Of a stretch of DNA of 64,000 nt, positions 1 to 8,802 are shown one piece after another. Made by a program: the position numbers and the translations under genes. How positions within the stretch are numbered: the first letter of the stretch is position 1; each line of letters begins with the position of its first letter. The stretch is from an uncultured Prochlorococcus sp. (GTDB lineage Bacteria > Cyanobacteriota > Cyanobacteriia > PCC-6307 > Cyanobiaceae): positions 1 to 64,000 of the forward strand of contig CACNQS010000002.1 of NCBI GenBank assembly GCA_902622625.1. The letters are read 5' to 3'. Under the pieces are notes generated by a model that worked only from the letters and a program-made list of their open reading frames with translations, was not told the DNA's origin and ran no database searches.

Positions 1-520
1 GTGACTAATAGATTTTTTCTTATAACTTACATATTTAAACTTTTCTATAAAAAATAAATTTGAAAATCTACCCCAAAATAAACATATAGGTAAAACAAAA
101 ATTATTAGGTTTTGAATTTTCAGTATGCAAGCAATTTGAATTAAAGTTATAAAAACAAAAGCTTGAACGCCAAATGAACCAACTTTACTGTCTTTCATGG
201 CTTTTAAACGTCTCTTTTTACCTGCAAAAATACCATCGAAAGTATCCATTAATCCATCGAGATGTAGACCACCAGTAATTAAATATCCCGAAGCCAAACA
301 AATTAATGCAGATGCATAAATTGACCAAGAGTTTGTTCTTAAAAAAAGAAAAATATAGCTTTGTATTGTTCCAATAAAAAATCCAAGAGGCGGAGCAAAT
401 TGTGCAATATTTTTAAATTCGGGATTAATTAAAGGTATCTTTGGAAATGTCGTATAGAAAATCCAAGATCCTGCAAAATTTTTTATTAAATATTTTTTGA
501 TGAGATAAAAATAGATTCAA
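1..520 (-). CDS. cobS: Adenosylcobinamide-GDP ribazoletransferase (cobalamin synthase), N-terminal part, 5' end unresolved
   Basis: Joins adenosylcobinamide-GDP and alpha-ribazole in late cobalamin synthesis at the membrane. The minus-strand frame shows the family signature ITGGLHLDGLMDTFDGIFAG followed by KKRRLKAMKDSKVGSFG and hydrophobic helices; the C-terminus lies beyond the left edge. The conserved frame is open from position 516 down but contains no ATG, GTG or TTG before the conserved region (NFAGSWIFYTTFPKIP). A TTG at 520 lies in the neighbouring frame and would join the conserved frame if one A were missing from either of two A6 runs (493-498 or 479-484 on the plus strand). It is divergent from tgt. 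Family assignment is firm; the start is not. Confidence 0.8.
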
Positions 521-575
521 TATTAAATAATAGGCTAAATTAATTAAAAGGATCAAAAAAATTTTATAAATTATC

Positions 576-1694
576 GTGTTTGAATTTGAAATTACATCGA
601 ATTGTAGTAACACAGAGGCAAGAACTGGTATATTTCATACACCAAATGGTAAGGTAAATACACCAAAATTTATGCCTGTCGGTACTCTGGCAACGGTTAA
701 AGGAATTTCATCTAAGCAGTTAACCTCTACAGGATCAGAAATGATTCTCTCAAATACCTTTCATCTTCATTTACAACCTGGAGAAAAATTAGTTAAGGAA
801 TCTGGCGGAATACATAAATTTATGAATTGGCCTAAGCCTATCCTTACTGATTCTGGAGGATATCAAGTTTTTAGTTTGGCTAAATTAAATAATATTTCTG
901 ATAAAGGAGTGGAATTTAAAAATCCTAGAGATGGTAGTCATGTATTTTTATCACCTGAAAAAGTAATTCAGATTCAAATGGATCTTGGATCGGATGTTGC
1001 GATGGCTTTTGATCATTGTCCTCCGCATACAGCTAACGAAAATGATATTGAGGACTCTTTACAAAAAACTCATTCATGGTTGCAAAAATGTGTCGAGACT
1101 CATCAGAAATCTAATCAAGCATTATTCGGCATAGTTCAAGGAGGTAAGTATCCGAAATTGAGAGAATATAGTGCAAAATATACAAGTTCTTTTGATCTAC
1201 CTGGAATAGCAGTGGGAGGTGTAAGTGTCGGGGAGGCAGTCGACGAAATACATAGTGTAATTAATTACGTCCCGAAATTCTTACCAATAAATAAACCAAG
1301 ATATTTAATGGGAATTGGCTCTTTAAGAGAAATTTCTTTAGCTGTTGCAAATGGGTTCGATATATTTGACTGTGTTTTGCCTACAAGACTGGGAAGACAT
1401 GGGACTGCATTTTTTAATGATGAAAGATTGAATTTGCGAAATGCTCGATTTAAAAATGACTTTTCTCCAATTGACAAAACTTGTAAATGCGAGACATGTA
1501 AATCCTATTCTCGAGCGTATTTGCATCATCTAATTAGAAATGACGAAATATTAGGCCTAACACTCATAAGTTTGCATAATATTGCTCACTTAATAAGATT
1601 TACCAATGCAATTTCTACTGCAATTAGAGATAAATGTTTTACAAATGATTTCGCTCCTTGGAAAACATCCTCTATTGCTCACTATACGTGGTAA
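576..1694 (+). CDS. tgt: Queuine/preQ1 tRNA-guanine transglycosylase
   Basis: Exchanges guanine-34 in GUN-anticodon tRNAs for preQ1 in queuosine synthesis. The protein has 372 residues, normal for the bacterial family. Visible signatures: [10 protein letters not shown] near residue 34, [10 protein letters not shown] with general-base Asp92, GIVQGG, the AVGGVSVGE loop, [13 protein letters not shown] carrying the catalytic Asp near 264, and the zinc site CxCxxC (CKCETC) with a downstream His in [11 protein letters not shown]. The start is GTG at 576; no upstream ATG is in frame and the N-terminus ([17 protein letters not shown]) matches the family start. Divergent from cobS; psbK follows 34 bases downstream on the same strand. 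Confidence 0.97.
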   Translation: MFEFEITSNCSNTEARTGIFHTPNGKVNTPKFMPVGTLATVKGISSKQLTSTGSEMILSNTFHLHLQPGEKLVKESGGIHKFMNWPKPILTDSGGYQVFSLAKLNNISDKGVEFKNPRDGSHVFLSPEKVIQIQMDLGSDVAMAFDHCPPHTANENDIEDSLQKTHSWLQKCVETHQKSNQALFGIVQGGKYPKLREYSAKYTSSFDLPGIAVGGVSVGEAVDEIHSVINYVPKFLPINKPRYLMGIGSLREISLAVANGFDIFDCVLPTRLGRHGTAFFNDERLNLRNARFKNDFSPIDKTCKCETCKSYSRAYLHHLIRNDEILGLTLISLHNIAHLIRFTNAISTAIRDKCFTNDFAPWKTSSIAHYTW

Positions 1695-1728
1695 CGTCTT
1701 ATCATAATTAATTAAATTATCAAAAAAG

Positions 1729-1869
1729 GTGCTCATTCTATTAAATACATTCGCTGAATTGCCAGAGGCTTACAAGGCCTTTGCTCCAACTGTTGATGTT
1801 CTTCCACTTATTCCTTTATTTTTCTTTTTATTGGTATTTGTTTGGCAAGCTGCAGTTGGATTTAAATAA
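1729..1869 (+). CDS. psbK: Photosystem II reaction center protein K, GTG start
   Basis: Small single-helix subunit of photosystem II near CP43. The 46-residue product reads [20 protein letters not shown] then [20 protein letters not shown], the conserved mature PsbK sequence with its proline-rich turn and terminal helix. The only usable start in frame is GTG at 1729. The pre-sequence before the usual processing point is very short, only about eight residues. It lies 34 bases after tgt, so it may be cotranscribed, and its 3' end faces the convergent oxidoreductase gene. Confidence 0.95.
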   Translation: MLILLNTFAELPEAYKAFAPTVDVLPLIPLFFFLLVFVWQAAVGFK

Positions 1870-1895
1870 AATTCTTTTAGTTTAGATTGTAAGTA

Positions 1896-2900
1896 TCAGA
1901 AGGGATTTTCAAGTAAAATCGCATCTCCAGAATTATCTACAGCACTCTCTATAAAATCAGCAATTTTTAATGCTCTTGAGGCTTGCTCACCATCTACCTC
2001 AGGTATTTCTTTGCCCTGAACGCATTTAAGAAAATGCTCCAGTTCTGCATAAAGAGGTTCAATTGAGGTTGTGCTAACTTCTTCGACATATCCATCATTT
2101 CTATAAACTAATTCTCCGTGATCCGCTGTGTATGATTCATGAGACTTTCGATGGATTTGTAAAGTATGATTTAAGAAATCAGTTTCTACTAGGCCATTTT
2201 GGCAGTGTGCACTTAAACTCCTAATTTTTTTGTGACTCATTTTGCTTGCAGTTAGGCTTGCAATAACATTATTTTTAAAAACTAAAGTAGCATTGACATA
2301 ATCTATTAATCCTTCGCTATTTCTTCCTCCAACTGCTGCTAATTTTTGTATTTTTGAATTTACAAGCTCCAAAATAAGATCAATGTCATGAATCATTAAA
2401 TCCATTACTACAGATACATCATTTGCTCTGTCTGCATGAGGACTGTGCCTCCTTGCTTCTAAAACAACAATTTCTTCATTATTTACTATTTTATTTAATT
2501 CTCTAAAAGCAGGATTAAATCTTTCAATGTGCCCAACTTGTAATAGACAGTTACTTGCATGAGCAGCCTCTATTAAAGATTTTGCTTCCAACTCGTTAGC
2601 TGCAATTGGTTTTTCAATAAGAACGTTAGCACCTCCTTTGAGACAATCTAGTCCTACTTTTTGATGAAGCAGTGTAGGGACAGCGATACAGATAGCATCA
2701 ACTTTTGGAATTAGGTCCTTATAATCCTTGAACCATTCACATTGAAATTGCTCAATAGCTAATTTGCCTCTCTCTTCATTTGGATCTGCCACTGCAATGA
2801 GATTTGCATCTTTAAGTAAACTTAGTACTCGAGCATGATGCCAGCCCATATTTCCTATACCTATGACTCCAACCTTTACTGGTGATGAGGTTGGTTGCAT
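1896..2900 (-). CDS. Gfo/Idh/MocA family NAD(P)-dependent oxidoreductase
   Basis: A 334-residue cytosolic oxidoreductase of the glucose-fructose oxidoreductase/inositol dehydrogenase family. Visible: the N-terminal Rossmann glycine motif VGVIGIGNMGWHHARVL, the family motif EKPIAANELEAKSLI (the Glu-Lys-Pro that positions nicotinamide and substrate), the VGHIERFNPA segment, and MIHDIDLILELV. The substrate cannot be told from sequence; many relatives act on sugars, inositols or UDP-sugars. Starts at ATG 2900. Convergent with psbK (26 bases between stops) and on the same strand as the CNNM/CBS gene 50 bases upstream, so they may share a transcript. Confidence 0.9.
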   Translation of the reverse strand: MQPTSSPVKVGVIGIGNMGWHHARVLSLLKDANLIAVADPNEERGKLAIEQFQCEWFKDYKDLIPKVDAICIAVPTLLHQKVGLDCLKGGANVLIEKPIAANELEAKSLIEAAHASNCLLQVGHIERFNPAFRELNKIVNNEEIVVLEARRHSPHADRANDVSVVMDLMIHDIDLILELVNSKIQKLAAVGGRNSEGLIDYVNATLVFKNNVIASLTASKMSHKKIRSLSAHCQNGLVETDFLNHTLQIHRKSHESYTADHGELVYRNDGYVEEVSTTSIEPLYAELEHFLKCVQGKEIPEVDGEQASRALKIADFIESAVDNSGDAILLENPF

Positions 2901-2950
2901 AATTTCAAATCCATATATTTATTATTATTATCCTCTATGGGGAGTCACAT

Positions 2951-4219
2951 TTAGCTTTTGGGAAGAATTATTTTAACACGATCAATTTTTGGACCTGACA
3001 TAGAAATAACTTCAAATTTAATGTTATTAAAATTTAAAACGTCGCCAATTTTTGGAACCATTTGAAATTTTTCTAACATAAATCCAGCAAGAGTATGATA
3101 ATCAGTACCTTCTGGAATAGAACATCCTATCTTTTTATTGATTTCAACAATTTCTGATTTTCCAGCTATTGACCATTTTTTAGAGAAATTATCTAACATC
3201 CTCATATCTGAAAAAATTCTATTATGGAGCATTTCCTCTCCAACAATTTCTCCATTTAGATCGGCTGCAGTTATGAGGCCTTCTGTTCCACCGTGTTCAT
3301 CAACTACTAGTAAGAAAGGATTGTAGTCTCTTACTATTGGAAATATTTCTGCTAATGAACATGTTTCTATTATTTTTGTTACTGGTAAAAGGAATGGTTC
3401 TAATAATGTATCGGCTTCCATTTCACCTTTTGATATTGGCTTAGCTAGATAACGTAAATCTAATACACCTAATACATCATCTAGAGACTCACCAATCACA
3501 AAGAAGCGAGCATGTCGAGTTTTATCTACTTTTTTCATTAGTTCTGAAAAGGTTATATTTTTTGGCAAAGTTACCATTTCAGATCTTGGAATCATCACTT
3601 CTTTAACCTGTGTATCTTTTAAAGCAAAAACTCCTTCAAGAATATTCTTCTCATCTGGTTTTAAACCTGTTACGTTATCTGTTTCTATAAGAGTTTCTAA
3701 TTCTCCAGCGGATAAACCCGAGTTTAAAGAATCCCATTTGTTATTTAAATTGAACAAGCCTAAACAGGCGCTAGCAAAGAATTCTATTGTTTTCACAATA
3801 GGATTCATAGCTTTTCTCACGGCATCGAATATTGTGGTTAACCGTAATGCAGCGGATTCTGGATTGTTAATTACTAAAGCTTTTGGAATTAGTCCAGAAA
3901 CAAGAGTAACAACTAAAACAACAAATAAAAATAATAGAAGATCATAAAATCTATTTGATAAAATATTGCTTTTCCAATAATCATTAGCCAGGTTATTGCT
4001 GAGCCATCCAATTGAAATTAATGAAATTGTTACTCCAAATTGAGAAGCAATTAGTGAAGATCTAAACCGTTTTTGAGTTTTTAAAATTGAAAATGCTCCT
4101 TTCTTTTTTTCTTCTATTAACCTTAAAACTTTACTTGGTCTTATTAATAAAAAAGAGAGTTCACTCGCCGCGAAAAAAGCTGGTAGAAATAAAAGAAATA
4201 AAAGTAGAGTTATTTTCAT
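2951..4219 (-). CDS. CNNM/CorC-type membrane protein with CBS pair (hemolysin-like transporter)
   Basis: A 422-residue inner-membrane protein. The N-terminal roughly 190 residues form the DUF21/CNNM membrane domain (hydrophobic start ITLLLFLLFLPAFFAASELS, further helices near 60-80 and 95-115). A CBS pair follows (VKEVMIPRSEMVTLPKNITF, then HARFFVIGESLDDVLGVLDL and LLVVDEHGGTEGLITAADL), then a CorC/HlyC C-terminal domain (GTDYHTLAGFMLEKFQMVPK). Relatives are implicated in magnesium or cobalt efflux; the older hemolysin label is probably misleading. Its ion is not determinable here. tRNA-Met lies just upstream on the same strand. Confidence 0.9.
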   Translation of the reverse strand: MKITLLLFLLFLPAFFAASELSFLLIRPSKVLRLIEEKKKGAFSILKTQKRFRSSLIASQFGVTISLISIGWLSNNLANDYWKSNILSNRFYDLLLFLFVVLVVTLVSGLIPKALVINNPESAALRLTTIFDAVRKAMNPIVKTIEFFASACLGLFNLNNKWDSLNSGLSAGELETLIETDNVTGLKPDEKNILEGVFALKDTQVKEVMIPRSEMVTLPKNITFSELMKKVDKTRHARFFVIGESLDDVLGVLDLRYLAKPISKGEMEADTLLEPFLLPVTKIIETCSLAEIFPIVRDYNPFLLVVDEHGGTEGLITAADLNGEIVGEEMLHNRIFSDMRMLDNFSKKWSIAGKSEIVEINKKIGCSIPEGTDYHTLAGFMLEKFQMVPKIGDVLNFNNIKFEVISMSGPKIDRVKIILPKS

Positions 4220-4237
4220 TCAATGACAAATGAATAA

Positions 4238-4310
4238 TGGGGGTGGCGAGGATCGAACTCGCCTTAGCCAAATTATGAGTTTGGTGCATTCACCAGATTG
4301 CTACACCCCC
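4238..4310 (-). tRNA. tRNA-Met (CAU)
   Basis: Reverse strand folds as a cloverleaf: 7-bp acceptor GGGGGTG/CACCCCC, anticodon stem CCAAA/TTTGG around loop CTCATAA (anticodon CAU), T-arm GCGAG TTCGATC CTCGC, discriminator A, CCA not encoded. The first acceptor pair is G-C, unlike the initiator's usual mismatch, so this is probably the elongator; a lysidine-modified tRNA-Ile with CAU cannot be ruled out by sequence alone. Confidence 0.93.
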
Positions 4311-4320
4311 AAGGGAATTT

Positions 4321-4338
4321 ATGTAATTTTAATTACAT
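4321..4338. repeat. 18-bp perfect inverted repeat upstream of tRNA-Met
   Basis: ATGTAATTTTAATTACAT: two 8-bp arms separated by TT, in the gap between the divergent tRNA-Met and pyrE. It could be an operator-like dyad or a chance product of AT-richness. No known binding-site consensus matches clearly. Confidence 0.5.
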
Positions 4339-4451
4339 TGAATTTCAATATACAATATAAAAATAATATTTCAAAAAACACCTCATTTGGAAGTTTTTGT
4401 GAGATTTCTTTTTTTTCTTCTAATCTTTAAATATAAATTTAACTTTTACTA

Positions 4452-5012
4452 ATGGGCAAATTTTCGGATAAGTATGATTTAAATAAAGCAAAATTGTTAA
4501 AACGGTTAATTGAAAAATCTTATAAGAAAGGAAACTTCACTTTATCTTCAGGAAAAAAAAGCAATCATTATTTGAACTGTAAACCAGTGTCATTAAATGG
4601 CGAAGGTTTAAACTTAATAAGTGATTTATTTTTAGAGTTAAAGGACTCAAGGTCAAAAGCTGTAGCAGGATTGACTTTAGGTGCAGATCCTCTAGTAAGT
4701 GGATTAATTGTCAAAGCGGCTTTGCATGGCCTAGACCTTGATGGTTTAATAATTCGGAAAGAAATTAAAAAATATGGCACCAAAGCTGGAATAGAGGGAC
4801 CTACATTAGGAGAAGGAACTTTGGTAACTGTTTTAGAGGATGTCGTTACAACCGCTGGTTCTGTGATAAAAGCTATAAAAAAGTTACGCGAAAATAATTA
4901 TATTGTTGAGGAAGTTTTGTCTATAGTTGATAGGCAAGAAGGGGGATTAGAAGCACTTGAAGATGAAAATGTTAAATTAAAGAGTCTTTTTTCGATAAAA
5001 GACTTTTTTTAA
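4452..5012 (+). CDS. pyrE: Orotate phosphoribosyltransferase
   Basis: Converts orotate and PRPP to OMP in de novo pyrimidine synthesis. The 186-residue product has the substrate loop [16 protein letters not shown] near residue 28, GADPLVSGL, and the PRPP-binding signature [17 protein letters not shown] near 120. Length is normal for the short bacterial form. Starts at ATG 4452 after an AT-rich 140-bp gap that also serves the divergent tRNA-Met. ygfZ begins 10 bases after the stop, implying cotranscription, although a hairpin plus T-run covers the pyrE stop codon. Confidence 0.96.
   Translation: MGKFSDKYDLNKAKLLKRLIEKSYKKGNFTLSSGKKSNHYLNCKPVSLNGEGLNLISDLFLELKDSRSKAVAGLTLGADPLVSGLIVKAALHGLDLDGLIIRKEIKKYGTKAGIEGPTLGEGTLVTVLEDVVTTAGSVIKAIKKLRENNYIVEEVLSIVDRQEGGLEALEDENVKLKSLFSIKDFF
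4983..5010 (+). terminator. Hairpin plus T-run inside the 3' end of pyrE
   Basis: AGTCTTTT (4983-4990) pairs with AAAAGACT (4997-5004) around a short loop and is followed by six further Ts, so the shape is that of an intrinsic terminator. It lies within the last pyrE codons (encoding DFF) and only 19 bases before the ygfZ start, so it may attenuate read-through rather than end the transcript fully. The stem is A/T-rich and of modest strength. Confidence 0.5.
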
Positions 5013-5022
5013 TTATTTTTAA

Positions 5023-5859
5023 ATGCAGAATATAAACAAAAAGTTTTGGCTTGAAAAATTTGATTGTTTTTCTATTACTGGAAAAGATGCCAGAAAATTT
5101 TTGAATGGAATAACAACTGGTAATATTCTTAATTTAGAAAATAAAGTTATCAAAACTTGTTGGTTAACTCCAAATGGAGTTCTAAGGTCATTAATTGAAA
5201 TTATTTTTTTAGAAAGAAACTTAGAAATAATTATTTTGGCGGGTAACACTAATGAAATAATTGATTACTTTAATCAAATAATTTTTCCAGCGGACGATGT
5301 ACTTCTAAGTGAACCTTTCTTAATAAATAGAATTCAGGAAATCGATGAATTTAGTTCATGGAGAACTTACCAGCCTATTTTCTTCAAAATAGAAGATAAA
5401 GAATTTGAAATATATAAAAATAAACTAAATTTACTAAATCCTAATGATTTAAAACTTTGGAAGATTAATCAGGCAATACCGTCATTAGGAACGGAAATAA
5501 ACGGAAATAATAATCCTCTTGAGCTTGGATTACAAGATCTTATAGATTTTAATAAAGGTTGTTATTTAGGACAAGAAACAATGTCAAAAATTAAAAATGT
5601 TTCTTCTTTAAAACAGGAAATAAGAATTTGGAAATCATTTGAATCTAACTTGAATTTCGACGTTGAAGATAAAAATTTATATATAAATTCTGCCAAGAAT
5701 ATTTCTGTAGGCAAAATAACTAGTTTTTTTAAATCAGATTCTCAAATAAAAGGTTTAGCAATGATAAAAAGAAAATATTTAGAGGAAGGAAGTTATTTTT
5801 TTTCAGAAATTTTTGGAAAAATTATTATTAATAAATCTGTAGGATCAATTTTTCTTTAA
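5023..5859 (+). CDS. ygfZ: YgfZ/GcvT-family folate-binding protein
   Basis: A 278-residue cytosolic protein related to the glycine-cleavage T-protein, a family that helps maintain or repair iron-sulfur enzymes using folate. The diagnostic motif KGCYLGQE is present (in DFNKGCYLGQETMSKI, about residue 186), including the redox-sensitive Cys. N-terminal SITGKDARKFLNGITTGNI and NGVLRSLIEIIFL also fit. Starts at ATG 5023, 10 bases after pyrE. Its 3' end overlaps the convergent nuclease gene by 15 bases. Confidence 0.9.
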   Translation: MQNINKKFWLEKFDCFSITGKDARKFLNGITTGNILNLENKVIKTCWLTPNGVLRSLIEIIFLERNLEIIILAGNTNEIIDYFNQIIFPADDVLLSEPFLINRIQEIDEFSSWRTYQPIFFKIEDKEFEIYKNKLNLLNPNDLKLWKINQAIPSLGTEINGNNNPLELGLQDLIDFNKGCYLGQETMSKIKNVSSLKQEIRIWKSFESNLNFDVEDKNLYINSAKNISVGKITSFFKSDSQIKGLAMIKRKYLEEGSYFFSEIFGKIIINKSVGSIFL

Positions 5860-7263
5860 TTGATTTTTGATTAAATATTCTGCAATTTGCAGAGTAGCCA
5901 AACAATCATCTTTGTTATATTGAATAATTTTTTTTAAAAATATTTCGTTTTCTGTAATTTGATATTGAATCCACCAATAAAGCGCTTTAGAGCCACTTAC
6001 ATTTTTCTGCTTCCATTCAAATCCAAGCCAATTAGAAACAGTTTTTAAGCCATAGTTTTTTAGTGGTAATATCCAAGAATTTCTTATTAAGGTATGTAAG
6101 TCTATAAATCTTGAGGAAAGTGAATAAATTTCTTCAAAACTAAAATTTAGGCTTTTAGCAATATTAATTATTGCTATCTTTTCAGTTTCTCCGTAATGTA
6201 AAACTGGCCATTCCTTCTGTGAAAAAAGTAATTCAGTAATTTTTCTGAAAGATTCTCCTTTATTGTTTTTGAGATTCAAAATTGGTTTATAAATAGGATC
6301 TTCTTTTTTTGTAAACAAATTATTAATTTTTAAAAAACCATATAAAAAGTCATGCTTATCATCTGGATTTGACTCAATATCAAATATATAAAATCCCGAA
6401 TATATTTTTTCTAGTAGATAGTTATTATCATTTTTATTGGAAATGCGATATGGTTGCCCAGAAATATAAGCTTGTGCTTGCTTAACAAATACAGACGCTT
6501 TTTCATACTTTTGATCATTGAAGTTAGATAATTTCTCTCCAAGTTGTTTTTCGCTATACGAAGCTAATGTTTGGGTATCAGATATTCCATTTGTTATTAG
6601 TAATGTTGCCGTTTTGGATCCTATTCCATCTATATCTGTTAGATATCCATTTTCTTTTGCTTCTTTATCACAAAATTTTTGCCATGAACAAATAGTACAT
6701 TTTTTTCTATCTTGAGTTATTTCTGGCATAAAGCCCTCTAAGCATTCATTCAAACTTAATAAAACATTCAAAACTTTTTTTCTTAATTTTTTATTTAAAT
6801 AAATTTCTTCAACATTAACTTTTTTATCAAAACTTGAAATTACTAATCCTTTCTCAATTTTAGATTTTTGAAAAGATTCTAAGAGAATAGAACTAAAAGC
6901 TAAGTCGAATAAATGTTCTTTAGTGGTTTTGTGTCCTAACTTATAAACAGCGGGTAAATATTTATATTGTCCCCATTTACTTTTACCTTTAGTCTTTACA
7001 AGTAATTGTGGACGTATCTCTGCGTTGATATTTTGGAAAAGATTCCCTTTGATTTTTAATCCAATTACCCCTTGATAACCATTTTTACATGCTTTTAACC
7101 CTGTATATATTTCACTGTTACAAAATTCAGAGAAAATTTGAAACTGATTAATTTTATCTATGGCTTTATAGGGAGACCAAACTTCAGAAGATTTTTTACC
7201 CTTAAAATCTAGCCATGCTTTTCTTTTGCATCTTGTAAAACTTTTTAAATGAAGAGAATTCAA
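5845..7263 (-). CDS. RecB-like nuclease with C-terminal RNase H-like domain (TM0106-like)
   Basis: A 472-residue protein with three visible parts: an N-terminal RecB-like segment beginning HLKSFTRCKRKAWLDF and ending in a cysteine cluster (CTICSWQKFCDKEA, about residues 190-205) that may bind an Fe-S cluster; a short helix-hairpin-helix-like DIDGIGSKTATLLITNGI; and an RNase H-like exonuclease fold with FYIFDIESNPDDKHDFLYGF and the terminal YNKDDCLATLQIAEYL. The acidic residues of the last part match the DEDD-type pattern. Biological role unknown. Starts at TTG 7263 and overlaps ygfZ tail to tail by 15 bases. Confidence 0.85.
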   Translation of the reverse strand: MNSLHLKSFTRCKRKAWLDFKGKKSSEVWSPYKAIDKINQFQIFSEFCNSEIYTGLKACKNGYQGVIGLKIKGNLFQNINAEIRPQLLVKTKGKSKWGQYKYLPAVYKLGHKTTKEHLFDLAFSSILLESFQKSKIEKGLVISSFDKKVNVEEIYLNKKLRKKVLNVLLSLNECLEGFMPEITQDRKKCTICSWQKFCDKEAKENGYLTDIDGIGSKTATLLITNGISDTQTLASYSEKQLGEKLSNFNDQKYEKASVFVKQAQAYISGQPYRISNKNDNNYLLEKIYSGFYIFDIESNPDDKHDFLYGFLKINNLFTKKEDPIYKPILNLKNNKGESFRKITELLFSQKEWPVLHYGETEKIAIINIAKSLNFSFEEIYSLSSRFIDLHTLIRNSWILPLKNYGLKTVSNWLGFEWKQKNVSGSKALYWWIQYQITENEIFLKKIIQYNKDDCLATLQIAEYLIKNQLKKN

Positions 7264-7341
7264 ATTATTTTAAGGGCAGTTTTAAAATTTACTCATATAA
7301 ATTATTATAGATAACTAGAGTAAATCAAGGAAATTTTAAAT

Positions 7342-8802
7342 TTGACAGCTGATAAATTAGATAAAATAAAATTTGGAACTGATGGGTGGAGAGGAATTAT
7401 TGGATTTGATTTTAATTTATCCAATCTTTCAAGAGTTGTAGTTGCTGCATGCCAGGAGTTGCATTATCAATACTATAAAGAAGTTAATTCAAAGAAAATT
7501 ATTATTGGATATGATCGTAGATTTATGGCTTGTGAATTTGCCAAGCAAATAGTGCCTTTTGTAAGAGGATGTGGTTTCGAACCGATCTTATCTGATAGCT
7601 TTGTTACAACACCCTCTTGTAGTTTCTATGCCAAAGAAGTCGGTTGTCTTGGAGCATTAGTAATTACAGCAAGTCATAATCCATATAATTGGCTAGGTCT
7701 GAAAATAAAGAGCTTTAATGGATGTTCTGTTGACGAATCTTTTACGAGTGAAGTGGAAAAAAGATTAATGCTTGGAAATTCAATTGAAAAAATAGATGGT
7801 GCTAATCAATTGGTAGATATTAAGAAATTTCATTTAGATCGAATTAAATCCCTTTTTGATATTGACTTTATTTCTAATAGATTGAAAAAAATGAAATTGA
7901 GAATTTTTGTAGATTCTATGCATGGTTCAGCTGCAAATTGTATGGCTGAGATTTTTGCTTCTAATGATTTAGAAGTTATTTCAGAAATCAGGAACAATGC
8001 TGATCCTTTTTTTGGAGGAAAACCTCCTGAACCTCTTTTAAATTACGCAGATGATCTAAATCAAATACTAATTAAAAATTCAACAAATGAAGTGAAAACT
8101 TTAGGAATTATATTTGATGGCGATGGTGATAGAATTGCGGCAATTGATGAAAAAGGAAGATACTCTAGTACTCAAGATTTACTTCCATACTTCATTAACT
8201 ATTTGGGCGAAATTAAAAGTAATTCTTATCCAGTTTTAAAGACTGTTAGTGGTTCAGATATTATTAAAAATATATCAGAGAGTCAAAATAGAGAAGTTTT
8301 TGAACTTCCAGTTGGCTTTAAATATATTGCTGAAAAAATGATAAAAGAGAAAATATTTATTGGAGGAGAGGAATCTGGGGGAGTTGGTTTTGGTGACTTT
8401 ATGCCTGAAAGAGATGCTCTATATGCAGCGATGGTTTTATTAAATGGAATTGCTGAAAAATCTCAATATTTATATGAAACCTTAGATGAAATTCAAAAAG
8501 ATTTTGGGCCAAGTTTTTATAAAAGAATTGATATTATATTTCCAAATCAGTCAGAAAAAAATAATGTAAAAGAATTTATCATAAATAATATTCCTGAGAA
8601 TATTAATAATCATAATTTAAAAAGTATCTCAAAGATTGATGGAATAAAGTTGAGAATTGATAAAAATTTTTGGCTTCTTTTTAGATTCTCAGGAACAGAA
8701 CCTCTTTTAAGATTATATTGTGAAGCCCCAAAAGAATCTTATTTAGATGAGTTATTAAAATGGGGACAAGGATTTATAAATTTGGCAGGAAAAGAAGGAT
8801 GA
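7342..8802 (+). CDS. Phosphoglucomutase/phosphomannomutase family protein
   Basis: Interconverts hexose 1- and 6-phosphates via a phosphoserine; feeds glycogen and nucleotide-sugar synthesis. The 486-residue protein has FGTDGWRGIIG at the N-terminus, the phosphoserine loop ITASHNPYNW near 115, the metal loop DGDGDR near 258, the sugar loop GGEESGG near 340, and the phosphate loop FRFSGTEPLLRLY near the end. All four active-site loops are intact. The start is TTG 7342; no ATG precedes the conserved KFGTDGW in frame. The stop overlaps the next gene as ATGA. Confidence 0.93.
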   Translation: MTADKLDKIKFGTDGWRGIIGFDFNLSNLSRVVVAACQELHYQYYKEVNSKKIIIGYDRRFMACEFAKQIVPFVRGCGFEPILSDSFVTTPSCSFYAKEVGCLGALVITASHNPYNWLGLKIKSFNGCSVDESFTSEVEKRLMLGNSIEKIDGANQLVDIKKFHLDRIKSLFDIDFISNRLKKMKLRIFVDSMHGSAANCMAEIFASNDLEVISEIRNNADPFFGGKPPEPLLNYADDLNQILIKNSTNEVKTLGIIFDGDGDRIAAIDEKGRYSSTQDLLPYFINYLGEIKSNSYPVLKTVSGSDIIKNISESQNREVFELPVGFKYIAEKMIKEKIFIGGEESGGVGFGDFMPERDALYAAMVLLNGIAEKSQYLYETLDEIQKDFGPSFYKRIDIIFPNQSEKNNVKEFIINNIPENINNHNLKSISKIDGIKLRIDKNFWLLFRFSGTEPLLRLYCEAPKESYLDELLKWGQGFINLAGKEG

